The notes under the pieces were generated by a model. The model saw nothing but the letters and a program-made list of their open reading frames with translations, was not told where the DNA came from and searched no databases. Position numbers and translations under genes: made by a program. Below, piece by piece: positions 48,009-57,252 of a DNA stretch of 64,000 nt; position 1 is the first letter of the stretch; each line of letters opens with the position of its first letter. This DNA comes from Fulvia fulva (taxonomy: Eukaryota > Ascomycota > Dothideomycetes > Mycosphaerellales > Mycosphaerellaceae), in NCBI RefSeq assembly GCF_020509005.1, contig NC_063023.1:682001-746000 (forward strand). Reading direction: 5' to 3'.

Positions 48009-49586
48009 TGGATTGGGTGACCCTGACTGGAGTTCCTTGGGAGAATAACCACATCTTTTCTACCAATGTGTTTTACAACCATCACATCATCAAAACGACA
48101 ACGATACCACGATCACGACCATAACGACCCTACCAAAACTACCCCTTATTTCTTGGTGTACAAAAAGTTCCAACGGCCCCGGGAACAAAATTCAGCGCGG
48201 CGCAAAGGACGCAGGGAGGGATACACAGCGAAATCAACAAAAGCAACGATAAAGAAAAGGCTGGCCAGCCGCACCTGCAAACATAACCCGCCGGGACGCA
48301 GTGCAATATGTATAGATGGATTTGTGCCAGACCTTTGCCTTATGCGCAAATTCCTTTTCCACACCACCACCGCTTTGGGAGGCAGGCTGCTTTTTCCCGG
48401 ATACCCAATCTGCGAAGACTCGAAGTGAGAAACTCCGCAGCTGTTCGGAAGACGATGCAATCGTACGATGAACAGATCACACTGATGCTTTAGCGTACCA
48501 GTATGGGTATTGACGGTGAGACATGGCATATATACTTAGATTTTTTTTCTTCTTCGAGCTGCTGCACAACAGTTGCGCAGACTCTTACCAGGTGGTGGAG
48601 GATGAGAGCCACAGATGGAAGATGTATATATCATGGCAATGTCAATGAATGATGTTGAAGATTCTTTACTGGCCACTCTCTCGTTTGGGTGCCAATTGCA
48701 GCTTGGACAATGCGGCTGCGAGGATTCTAGCGGTGTGCGACAACAAGGTCAGTTAACGCCATCTAAACCTGTTCTTGAGCATCAACCTCTTTATCCAGCG
48801 CCACAGATCGACAATGATGCTCTTCATATACCTGAGACCGCAGAGCACTCGCTTTTCTCGTTTAGCTGCCAGTGTTGTTGATGTGGCTGCGCTCGACCAA
48901 GCGGTGTGCCACAGACAGGTTCGTCAACTCCATTCCATCTAAACCTGTTCCTGGGCGTTGATCTTGACCATCAGCCTCATCGCCCAGCGCCACAGATCGA
49001 CAAAAATGTCCCCCATCACACATATCCCTGGATTTCCCCGCGTGTTCTTGGAAGCCCTACGCGCCATGTGTCCGATTTCTTGGAACTGGGATGACGCAAG
49101 CACGGACAGCTCTCACAGCTCTTTCTTGTTGGAGCTCGAGGCAAGCTTTAGTCGATCTTTCCAACAACAGCACATTGCGACGACGGCTGTCATCCACATG
49201 CGCTTGCCAGCCACACCATTGCACACGATTGGGATGTGTCCTGCGGTGGCGACTGTCGATTGGTGTGGCGCAGGCGCCTATTGTGCCGCGACGATCTGCA
49301 GATCTCGCATCAACACCAACTTCTTGCGCCACAAAAGTTGGCACTCTCTCGTCAGTGCCCTTCCTGCGCCGCTACGCGTGCACATGTGGCTGAACAGAGC
49401 CAGTAGGATACCTCGCATTGCATCGATTCCTTGGATGAGGCCTCGCATGAGAGCTTCGCAGACATGACGTACCTCGGCGGTATGGAGCGAGGGCGAGGGC
49501 TTGTGGCACATATTATTGTCGTGCTCCTCTCGAGGAAATGGAGTTATCCTGGCACACGGGAAGATTTTTTTTTGTGAGAAAGCGAT
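48009..49586. other. Intergenic with an imperfect tandem duplication
   Basis: This contains the duplicated segment listed separately (48695-49020). Otherwise there are overlapping frames (48958-49467, 49057-49344, 49278-49775) without motifs. A T-tract lies just upstream of the next ATG. No RNA gene is seen. Confidence 0.45.
48695..49020 (+). repeat. Imperfect direct tandem duplication (two copies of roughly 150 bases)
   Basis: Copy A (about 48695-48835) and copy B (about 48863-49020) share 'TGCGGCTGCG/TGTGGCTGCG', 'AGCGGTGTGC', 'CCATCTAAACCTGTTC' and 'CAGCGCCACAGATCGACAA' in the same order. In one plus-strand frame both copies read as protein-like units (CGC..SGV.Q.G..TP, then PAPQID), separated by a single TGA at about 48879. 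That suggests a former in-frame repeat protein or a simple duplication of non-coding DNA. Confidence 0.7.
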
Positions 49587-52500
49587 ATGACAGGTCTCAT
49601 GAAGAAGATTGAGTATAAGCTCAGCGGCTCGGGCAAACATGATGAGCAGGGCCATACCATTGATAGCAATGAGGCAGAGCATGCCCAGGGCTTGAGTGGG
49701 AACCATGGCACTACTACTGGACACTCTTCTGGTCTTACGGACCAGTACCGCACCAACAATCCTACTACAGGACACAACGGCATTGGCCTAGCTCAGAGCA
49801 GCAGTGTACGACACCCGGTTGGCGCTGGTAAGAGTGGTAGTGGTATTACGGATGGTACTGCTGTGGGCAGTGCAGATATGCCAGGGAGCTTTCCTTCGAA
49901 TAGTACCGGCCATGGCTTGGGTAGTGGAACGACGGGAAGCAATATCGAGAGGCATTCTCATGTTACTTCTCAGCTGCCGGGGACGAGGACGTCGACGACT
50001 ACGACTACGTCGGGGCCGCATACGACTACGACTGTTGGGGGGTTGACGGGGAACCATGGCTCTTCGCCATCGACGCACAACCGTGATTCGACTGGGTTGA
50101 CTGGCAACCACAACAATACGACATCCGGCATCACTGGCACACGCAACCAGAACACGGGACTCAGTGGAACGCACGTTGGCGGCTCGCCGACTACGCATTC
50201 GAACACATCGGGCGGCTTGACTGGGAATAACAACCACGGTCTCTCGCACTCCGCTTCGAGCGGTTTGACGGGCAACAACCACAACACGACATCAGGTGGT
50301 CTGACCGGGAACAATCATGGTCTCTCGCATTCGACATCCAGCGGCCTGACGGGTAACAAGCATAACACGACAACTAGTGGCTTGACTGGCAACAATCACG
50401 GACTCTCGAACACGACATCAGGTGGCCTGACGGGCAACAACCATGGCGTGTCGAATACCTCCAACTATGGACGTGATGACCGTGACTTCGCAGGAGGCGC
50501 CGCTCCAGCCGGGTCAGCACTGAGCAGTGGACATACCGGTCAAGGCTCGCACCTGAGCCGCGATGGGTATCGAAACCGTGGTTCTCGCGATGACCGTGAC
50601 GACTACGTGGACAACCGTACCACAATGGAGAAGATCAAGGACAAGGTCGTTCCATCCCGCACGGACCGTCCAGATGACCCAGTCACAGGCCAGAACTTCA
50701 GTCAGCAGACCGGCTCGAACAACTCTCCTACTTCCAACTATGGCTCAGGCGCGGGAGCTCACGATGAATACGGATCGGTGCAAGGCGGACGTGGCCAGTA
50801 CCCAGGCGGCGAGCGACTTCGCGAGAACGATCGCACTTCCTCTTACGATCCTTACAGCTCTCGTGGCCAACAGACAGCCGCTGACCAGCGTTACGGCAAT
50901 GAGAACTACAACGCTTCGCAAGGACGCCGTGAAGCTGGCGACCTCGGCAGCCGATCGCACGATGTTGACAGCCATAACCGACGAAGCAGGGATGGAGGTG
51001 TCACGCACGGCATGAATGACCTCAACTTGAAGAGTAGACCTCACTCGCATCGTGAGAATCCTGCTGCTGTACCCACTGCGGGTGGCCACAAGGTTGGAGG
51101 CGTCGGAGAAAACTCGAATGTGTACAATGATGGTACAGGTCGACACGACCAACATCACTACGGCAGAGATGCGGCACTTACAGGTGGCGCTGGAGCACTC
51201 GGGGCAGGAGCTGGACGCCACTACGACAACGATCTTGACTACGAGCGGGGCAACCGAAGTGGATACAATGACCGAGATGAATACGTTGATAACCGTTCCG
51301 GCATGGAGAAGCTCAAGGACAAGGTCATCCCTAGCAGGACTGATCGTCCAGACGATCCACGTACTGGACAGAACTACAACGAGACCAACCGAAATGACTA
51401 TGACAACGACCGTTCGTCATATGATCACACAGGCAATAACCGTCACTCCCTAGGCTCAGGCCAGCGCCAACACAACACCATTGGATCAGGACCAACCGGT
51501 CTCGGCAACAATGTTTCCTACATGAACCGTAACGAGGCAGAGACGCCAACTAGAGGCAACCCAGACTTGGTTGACAGATACCAAGAGCCACCCAGCAACC
51601 ACCTTGGCTCAGGTATTCATCATGACGCTCATCTGGGCTCACACCACAATGCTGGCTCTCATTTTGGCTCGAACCACAACTCTGGCATTCATAATGACTC
51701 CAGGGGTACCACTGGAGCTCGTCTAGGATCGAGGGACACTACTGGCGCTGCAGCTACTGGATCAGTCCTTGGGCACAATCAGCATGGTCACAATCAGCAC
51801 AACCGGCACAATTACGGACGTGACGCTGCGCTGGCTGGAGGTGCTGGTGCCCTTGGAGCGGGCGCTGCTCGACACTATGATAATGATCGTGACTATGAGC
51901 GCGGAAACAACTACAACGATCGAGAGCGCGGGTTAGGCTTTGGCAACAACGATCGTCGTGATGAGTATGACGATGGCAGGGCTGGTCAGTACAATGACCG
52001 CGAGCGTGGACTTGGCTTTGGCAACAACAACCGTCGTGATGAGTACGATAACAATCGGACAGGCCAGTATGACCCTACTGGCAGGACTGGCAACAACAAC
52101 TTCAACAACCGCGACGAGTACAACGACAACCGCACCGGCATGGAGAAGATGAAGGATAAGATCCTCCCAGGCCGAGCTGATCGTCCAGACGACCCAGTCA
52201 CTGGTCAGAACTACAGCCAGCAGCAGGGCAACGACAACTCGAGGACTGGCAATGCCTACAACGACTCACGTACTGGTCAGAACTACAATGACTCCTCGCG
52301 CTTGGGACACAACTACAACGACTCCACGACCGGCCGAAACTTCAACGATTCCAGAACTGGCTACGACAACCAGTCCACCTACGAGAACGACAACGACCGA
52401 GGTAACGCGTATGGAGCTGGTGTAGGAAGCGGTGTCGGTCGTCACAACCACTCGTCGTCCACTGGACTTGGCCACAACAAGGACAACTCGTCGATGTCCG

Positions 52501-52607
52501 GTTTCCAGACACGGAATGTTGATGGTAAGAGGATTGGTGGTGCTTATGGAGCGGGCTATGAGCAGGGGTGGCAGGATGCTATTGAGCATATGCAGGGGCT
52601 GAGATAG
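49587..52607 (+). CDS. Large disordered hydrophilic repeat protein (LEA/hydrophilin-like)
   Basis: An uninterrupted 1006-residue frame starting MTGLMKKIEYKLSGSGKHDE, almost wholly Gly, Asn, Asp, Arg, Thr, His and Ser. Residues about 155-295 hold eight LTGN-type units (GLTGNNHN/GLSH..). Three long modules follow: each has a YGRD..AGGA stretch, a D-(E/D)-Y-x-DNR segment and the signature MEKxKDKxxPxRxDRPDDPxTGQN, near residues 346, 572 and 851. A further tandem pair reads ERGLGFGNN.RRDEYD. The C-terminus (KRIGGAYGAGYEQGWQDA) is the only folded-looking piece. No signal peptide, membrane segment or catalytic motif. Composition resembles hydrophilins/LEA proteins that protect cells during drying; that role is an inference. 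The MEK..KDK helix is amphipathic and could bind membranes or proteins. The gene is intact and single-exon. Confidence 0.85.
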   Translation: MTGLMKKIEYKLSGSGKHDEQGHTIDSNEAEHAQGLSGNHGTTTGHSSGLTDQYRTNNPTTGHNGIGLAQSSSVRHPVGAGKSGSGITDGTAVGSADMPGSFPSNSTGHGLGSGTTGSNIERHSHVTSQLPGTRTSTTTTTSGPHTTTTVGGLTGNHGSSPSTHNRDSTGLTGNHNNTTSGITGTRNQNTGLSGTHVGGSPTTHSNTSGGLTGNNNHGLSHSASSGLTGNNHNTTSGGLTGNNHGLSHSTSSGLTGNKHNTTTSGLTGNNHGLSNTTSGGLTGNNHGVSNTSNYGRDDRDFAGGAAPAGSALSSGHTGQGSHLSRDGYRNRGSRDDRDDYVDNRTTMEKIKDKVVPSRTDRPDDPVTGQNFSQQTGSNNSPTSNYGSGAGAHDEYGSVQGGRGQYPGGERLRENDRTSSYDPYSSRGQQTAADQRYGNENYNASQGRREAGDLGSRSHDVDSHNRRSRDGGVTHGMNDLNLKSRPHSHRENPAAVPTAGGHKVGGVGENSNVYNDGTGRHDQHHYGRDAALTGGAGALGAGAGRHYDNDLDYERGNRSGYNDRDEYVDNRSGMEKLKDKVIPSRTDRPDDPRTGQNYNETNRNDYDNDRSSYDHTGNNRHSLGSGQRQHNTIGSGPTGLGNNVSYMNRNEAETPTRGNPDLVDRYQEPPSNHLGSGIHHDAHLGSHHNAGSHFGSNHNSGIHNDSRGTTGARLGSRDTTGAAATGSVLGHNQHGHNQHNRHNYGRDAALAGGAGALGAGAARHYDNDRDYERGNNYNDRERGLGFGNNDRRDEYDDGRAGQYNDRERGLGFGNNNRRDEYDNNRTGQYDPTGRTGNNNFNNRDEYNDNRTGMEKMKDKILPGRADRPDDPVTGQNYSQQQGNDNSRTGNAYNDSRTGQNYNDSSRLGHNYNDSTTGRNFNDSRTGYDNQSTYENDNDRGNAYGAGVGSGVGRHNHSSSTGLGHNKDNSSMSGFQTRNVDGKRIGGAYGAGYEQGWQDAIEHMQGLR
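50055..50456 (+). repeat. Coding tandem repeats, LTGN units
   Basis: Within the disordered protein, degenerate units of roughly 36-45 bases encode GLTGN(N/H/K)(H/N)..(T/S)S. They alternate an NTTSG-type and a GLSH/GLSN-type unit, which suggests growth by duplication of a two-unit block. Confidence 0.75.
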
Positions 52608-53126
52608 ATGTGGTTGATGCCGGATGTGGATGACGAGGATGATGGATGGGATGTTTTCGTTTGTTTGTTGGGTTGCGTTGGGATGGAGGATAGGATAGGA
52701 TGGATCACAGGACGAGATGGTATGGATTGATTTGTTTGTATAGCAGTAAATGACTTGTTCCGCTATGTTGTTGGGCAGTTCTTGTCATTGCATTGAGTCT
52801 TTATCTCGAATCCATCTCCAGTGAAGGCTAGTCAACGCCAAGCCGAGGAAGCTGTCGTGGCTGTGTTCCTTCGCGAGCGAACATCCTTCGTCATTTTCTC
52901 AGCAACGTCGTACAATCATGGATACGACGTATTATATTCACGACTGTAGCAATGCTCATATGTATATCACTCACATACGATAAGTCCTGACATACTTCTC
53001 AATCCACGATCTCAACATCTCACTCCAGCAAAGAACGCTCTTCAGCCCACCACTACATACCAAAGCAGCTCACCTCACCTCTAGCTCACCACACCTTCAG
53101 CCCACCGCACAGCCTCTAGCAAGGAC
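52608..53126. other. Intergenic
   Basis: The 3' flank of the disordered-protein gene is G/T-rich with GGATG-type repeats up to about 52740. The 5' flank of the next gene is C/A-rich. No gene is seen. Confidence 0.5.
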
Positions 53127-53858
53127 ATGACCCCCTCCGCAACCACCACCTACCGCGGCACCTGCGCCTGCACCGCCGTATCCTGGTCCTCCACCGCCGC
53201 GCCTACATCCCTCGACTTCTGCCACTGCACGCAATGCCAACAAATCTCCGGCGCTCCCTTCATAGCTTGGCTGGCTTTTACATTCCCGTCCATAACATTT
53301 CGCGGTACCGACTTCATCAAGACGACCCGCCTCCTCATAAGCGATGGCATGGACTCCATCGCATCGCGTTCCTTCTGCAGTGCGTGCGGGAGTACGTTGA
53401 GTATGCAGTATGATTGTTACAAAGGGACGAGGATACATCTTGCGGCAGGGACGTTGGTGGAGGGCACGATACCGGAGGGGTTAGGGAGGGCTCATATTTG
53501 GGTTGGGGATAAGGCGGGGTGGTATGAGATGCCGCAGGATGGGGTGAGGAGGTGGGAAGGGTTCGATGATGAGTTCAAGGAGGTGCTGAGGGGGTTTGAG
53601 GCTGGGGAGAGGAGGGAGGGGTATGAGGTGCGGGAGGAGAGGGAGGTTGATATAGAAAGTTTCAAGGGGGAGGAGGAGAGGGAGGATGATGAGATTGTGA
53701 TACGACGGGCGGAGGAGAAGGACAGGGAAGGGGAAGGGGAGGATGGGGGAGAGAGTGATGAGGAGTTGAGGGAGTTGAGGAGAAGGTATGGGGGTGGGTC
53801 GAGTGGGAGTAAGAGGCAGGAAGTGGAGGTGGATGAGTATATGTATGATTCTGATTGA
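53127..53858 (+). CDS. GFA/CENP-V domain protein with acidic C-terminal extension
   Basis: A single exon of 243 residues. The glutathione-dependent formaldehyde-activating (GFA)/CENP-V fold binds zinc through cysteines visible here as CAC (residues 13-15), CHCTQC (32-37) and CSACGST after RSF; the block SGAPFIAWLAF lies between. Many fungal members have unknown substrates and only a subset act in formaldehyde detoxification. From about residue 150 the sequence changes to a highly charged Glu/Arg tail (GEEEREDDEIVIRRAEEKDR...), about 90 residues, which is not part of the fold. The coding strand changes from C-rich to purine/G-rich at the same place (about 53390). The ATG at 53127 is the first with good context and gives the usual short lead. 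Confidence 0.85.
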   Translation: MTPSATTTYRGTCACTAVSWSSTAAPTSLDFCHCTQCQQISGAPFIAWLAFTFPSITFRGTDFIKTTRLLISDGMDSIASRSFCSACGSTLSMQYDCYKGTRIHLAAGTLVEGTIPEGLGRAHIWVGDKAGWYEMPQDGVRRWEGFDDEFKEVLRGFEAGERREGYEVREEREVDIESFKGEEEREDDEIVIRRAEEKDREGEGEDGGESDEELRELRRRYGGGSSGSKRQEVEVDEYMYDSD

Positions 53859-54423
53859 GAGGATGGGGTTCATATCTTCATACCGGCGTCGGCGCCTTTC
53901 GGGGAGTATGAGGACTTGACTGTTGGGGCGCGGCAAAGACGATGCTGACGTTGATGTCAGTGTCACAGACTACGACGAAGACGGCCGTAGTATCTACGCA
54001 TACTCAAGCTCTTTGCCAAGTACTCTGACAAGGACTTCATTGGCGGCAAGCCGTCAAAAAATCTAGAGCTGGAAAGACGGAGTACCTTTGGTCGCCATAT
54101 GACAACCCGTTCAGGAGTAAGCATATTTCGAGCATCAGTACCTACAACTGTCGGCTGAAGGAATCCGGTATGGAGCGTGGTGAACCCTATGAGAACAAGA
54201 ACTTCAGAAACCCATATGTGTGACCGGGGCTCTGGGATCTTGACGTTCTGGACGGTCGACTGGAACGGAAAACAAGCCAGGAGCGTAAGCCAAGCTCACA
54301 TTATGCTCATGAATGAGGACCTGTCTCGCGAAGAGTGAATCTCAAGGAAACAACACATAACACACCCCTGCACTTCCTACAAAACACCTGATTGCCCCTT
54401 CCTAAGCGTTGCAACGGCAGACC
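53859..54423. other. Intergenic with a short coding-like remnant
   Basis: Near 53996-54223 (+) two adjacent frames are protein-like: FAKYSDKDFIGGKPSKN, then a frame shift to KTEYLWSPYDNPFRSK and ERGEPYENKNFRNPYV-stop. No start, domain or exon partner could be found, so this is only a possible relic. Confidence 0.4.
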
Positions 54424-54999
54424 ATGGCTCCTCGAACGAAAACACAGTCCAACCCAATGCCGACCAACTCCCACCTTCTCGACCTCCCAGCAGAACTTCG
54501 AAACACGATCTACCGCTTCGCTCTCGTCGATTATCAGCGCATCACCCTCCATTCAACCACAACCATGGAACCCCCCCTCCTCTCAACCTGCCACCAAATC
54601 CGCAACGAAGCCTCATCAATCTACTGGGCTGAGAACACCTTTGTAATCCCCATCTACCACTGCAACTCCGACCCCCTCATCAAATTCAGCCGCAAGATCA
54701 GAGCGCTGTACAACGCGTATAGGGTTATGCCAAAGGTTGCGCTTAATGCTCTACCTTCGCCGAACTGGTCTAACTTCCTTGTGTGGTTGAAGAGGATTCA
54801 TGCGAGAAAGGTTTGCGGCTCGTTCCCGGCGCCTGTAGTGGTAGAGCCGGGTAAAGGAGGCGGCGCGGTGGAGCAGCAGATGTTGCATGCTATGGCGGAG
54901 ATGGTGAAGGGGCTTAGGAGTGTGGAGTGGGAGACGTGTGAGAGGTTCGTGGAGTTGCAGCATGGGGCTTTGGTGGGGGCTAATGCGGCGTGGAAGTAG
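54424..54999 (+). CDS. 2EXR/F-box-like domain protein, copy 1
   Basis: An intact 191-residue protein. It opens with a short disordered lead and the F-box-like/2EXR motif HLLDLPAELRNTIYRFALVD, then PPLLSTCHQIRNEASSIYWAENTF, typical of the large fungal family expanded in dothideomycetes; its role is mostly unknown, and adaptor-like function is inferred. The middle contains a helix with FLVWLKRIHAR and the end a GLRSVEWETCERFVELQHGALVGANAAWK block. Two relatives lie on the minus strand at 55.5-56.1 and 57.3-57.8 kb; all share the same order of motifs and the ending 'L...W'. The 5' half is C-rich and the 3' half G-rich. The start at ATG 54424 is the first in the frame. Confidence 0.75.
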   Translation: MAPRTKTQSNPMPTNSHLLDLPAELRNTIYRFALVDYQRITLHSTTTMEPPLLSTCHQIRNEASSIYWAENTFVIPIYHCNSDPLIKFSRKIRALYNAYRVMPKVALNALPSPNWSNFLVWLKRIHARKVCGSFPAPVVVEPGKGGGAVEQQMLHAMAEMVKGLRSVEWETCERFVELQHGALVGANAAWK

Positions 55000-55501
55000 C
55001 TTGATGTACTGTGAGAGATCGGTGCAGTTGCAGCATGGTGCTTTGGTAGGGGTCAATGCGGCGTGAAACTAGGTTGATGTACTGCGAGAGATTATGAAGG
55101 TATCAGGGCGTTCGAAAGGTATCAGGAGCAGGTTAAAGTCGTGAGCAAATGATAGCATGCAACTTCAATACTGACAGTGTCGCAAGGCTAAACCATAGGT
55201 CTGTGTCCTCGAAGGACGCCCCAATTGGCTGTCCACGAAGGCCGCCCAGAACATTATCACTCACTACGAGATGCAAGCGGTTCGAGCTACACCCCAGTAT
55301 TGCTGCTCTGATATTGTAGCATGTCCAGTGTCGGCCATATCTGATCGACATTCCATCCCAGTCATATCCCTTTTGATGGCACATACCCTGGTCCCGTAGG
55401 CCCCCTGACGGCTATCTTGGCTGATCGGCCGTACGGAAGTGCCTGAGCTCGAGCAATTCCTTGCCTGGTAGAAAGTGAAAGTTCCAATAGTTTCTTCTGA
55501 T
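55000..55501. other. Intergenic, with a partial echo of copy 1
   Basis: Immediately after copy 1, bases 55000-55080 repeat pieces of its end (CAGCATGG.GCTTTGGT, AATGCGGCGTG, TTGATGTACTG), so a small direct duplication sits here. No gene is seen beyond that. Confidence 0.5.
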
Positions 55502-56080
55502 TCAATCCTCGAGCCACCTTGAATCCGCCGCACCTAGAACTAATAGGCGTTGGCTGATCAATACCCGCTCGACCATCTCCCACGGTTGGCCACGAAGTTC
55601 CCGCATGGTTAGGAACATTGCAGCCAGGATGTACTTGACTGCTTTTTCTGATGTCGGCGCCGTCAGAAACTTTGTCGAGACTGGACAACCCCATGCGGGT
55701 GCTGCGTGGAAGTGCTTGCACCATGTCAGCAGATTGGGCCAAGAGGGACGTTGGTGGCTGGTAGAGGTTTGCATGTGCATTTTCTCGGACTGTAGACCGA
55801 GTTCAGTCTGATGCTGGTAGAAGTGAGTGACCGGTGAAACGTCATACCACGTAATTCGGGTGCCGAAAGAGTTCTCGTAGTAGAAAATTTGAAGAGCTTC
55901 CGAGCGAATTTACTTGCAAGTGTTGAGAAGTGGTGGTCTGTCGTAGCCATCTTTGGTGTAGGTAATGCGATCTTCTTGCCCCACCGCAAGGCGGTATATG
56001 CGGTTTCTGAGCTCTGCGGGTAGCCGAAGAAGGTGGCAGGTCGAGTCCGCGGTAGGCGGTGGCGGTACATGCGCAGCCAT
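55502..56080 (-). pseudogene. 2EXR/F-box-like domain gene, copy 2, killed by one stop
   Basis: A frame of 193 codons (MAAHVPPPPTADSTCHLLRL) with the family motifs LLRLPAELRNRIYRLAVGQ, then RPPLLNTCK, IRSEALQIFYYENSF, LLTWCKHFHAAPAW and MRELRGQPWEMVERVLISQ. A single in-frame TAA at 55910-55912 lies between LLNTCK and IRSEA, exactly where copy 1 has CHQIRNEA and copy 3 CKAIRSEN, so CAA there would give the expected CKQIRSEA. Everything after the stop is undamaged. The change is C to T in a CpA context. A functional truncated protein is unlikely. The frame remains open upstream of the ATG, but that stretch is not conserved. Confidence 0.75.
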
Positions 56081-57252
56081 GTCGCTCGAGTTGGCGGTCG
56101 CTGATGTTGTCCTGCCTTGTGTGTTGGAAACGTCCTTGTTGGTGGTATGTGTTGAAGCAAATCGCTGCGAGGAAGCGGAGGTGAACTGGTTGCAACTTAG
56201 GAGCATTGAGAATGATGTTATTTGTAGGTCGTTTGCAGAGAAGGTGTCGCGAGAACGTAGCGTAAAGAAAGAGACAAGAGCCGCAGAAGCGAAGGTCACA
56301 TGCATAAGCGAGCGACGGGAGTTGTCCGCGTGCTTCTGGCATTCACTTCGCTGATTAAAATGACTAGCGTTAGATCTTGGTTCACCATCCCTTTACCGAG
56401 GGACTCTCTCAATCCAGCAAGGCGCTTAGTCCCTTCAATCGTCGTAGCCTTTGCTCAGATCTACCAGTGCCTGAAAGCGATGCGTGACACCTCGTTGTAG
56501 GTCTGAGGTGTAAGACGTGGCGCTGTCAGCATTGACAAAGATTTCACAAACCGTCGATCACACTTCAGCATGCACATAGTCACCTCCTGAGTGCCGTGGC
56601 AATCCTTGGCTATACTCGAGTTATCTTCGATAAAGTCGAACATCTAGCGTTCACCACAGCGACGGTCCAGGGCCACAAGCACTTCGCGGTTTCACATGCC
56701 TGCCAAGCCGCCACCAACAAACAAAGCTATATAGTTTTGTCCGCAATTATTTTACTCATCGACCACGGACTCAAAAAGCTTCGGCTTGATTGGCGATTGG
56801 CTGAATTCAAATCACACCACCTCTGCCACGTCGGTTGGTATTGATCGAATCTCGCGAGAGACCACCTCTGTCACGTTGGTTGACATGAACGGATGTGTCT
56901 TTTTGTATCACCAAGCTCTGTGGTGCACAACGACGATATGATAGTTCTTTTTGCCAGTCATTGACTGGCACATGCGCTGGACTTTGAAAAAGTTGAGCCT
57001 GCAGAATGAGTCTGTGGGCGGATACATACAGCATTTTGACACGGGGTGCGAGCCTCTTCTGTCCCATAAACACTGTGATTTCGAGTACTGGCTGCCTGCC
57101 TTTAAGGGGAAGTGCGAAAAGGTGGGGATGTTCACAGCGTTCGCTTCGAGTACATAGCATGTGATCGCGCCTCTGCCGATCAGATCCCTGTCATCATCGC
57201 TCTTTCAACCACTCGACTTTCTCAAGTCACCCAGACCCCTCCACCCAACATG
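56081..57252. other. Intergenic, no supported gene
   Basis: Only short frames without motifs. Two similar 'ACCACCTCTG(C/T)CACGT(C/T)GGTTG' strings at 56815-56880 form a small direct repeat. No RNA gene is seen. Confidence 0.45.

Noticed and set aside
49788..50282. 164-codon minus-strand frame in the disordered-protein gene
   Set aside because: Antisense of the LTGN repeat region; repeat composition explains its openness.
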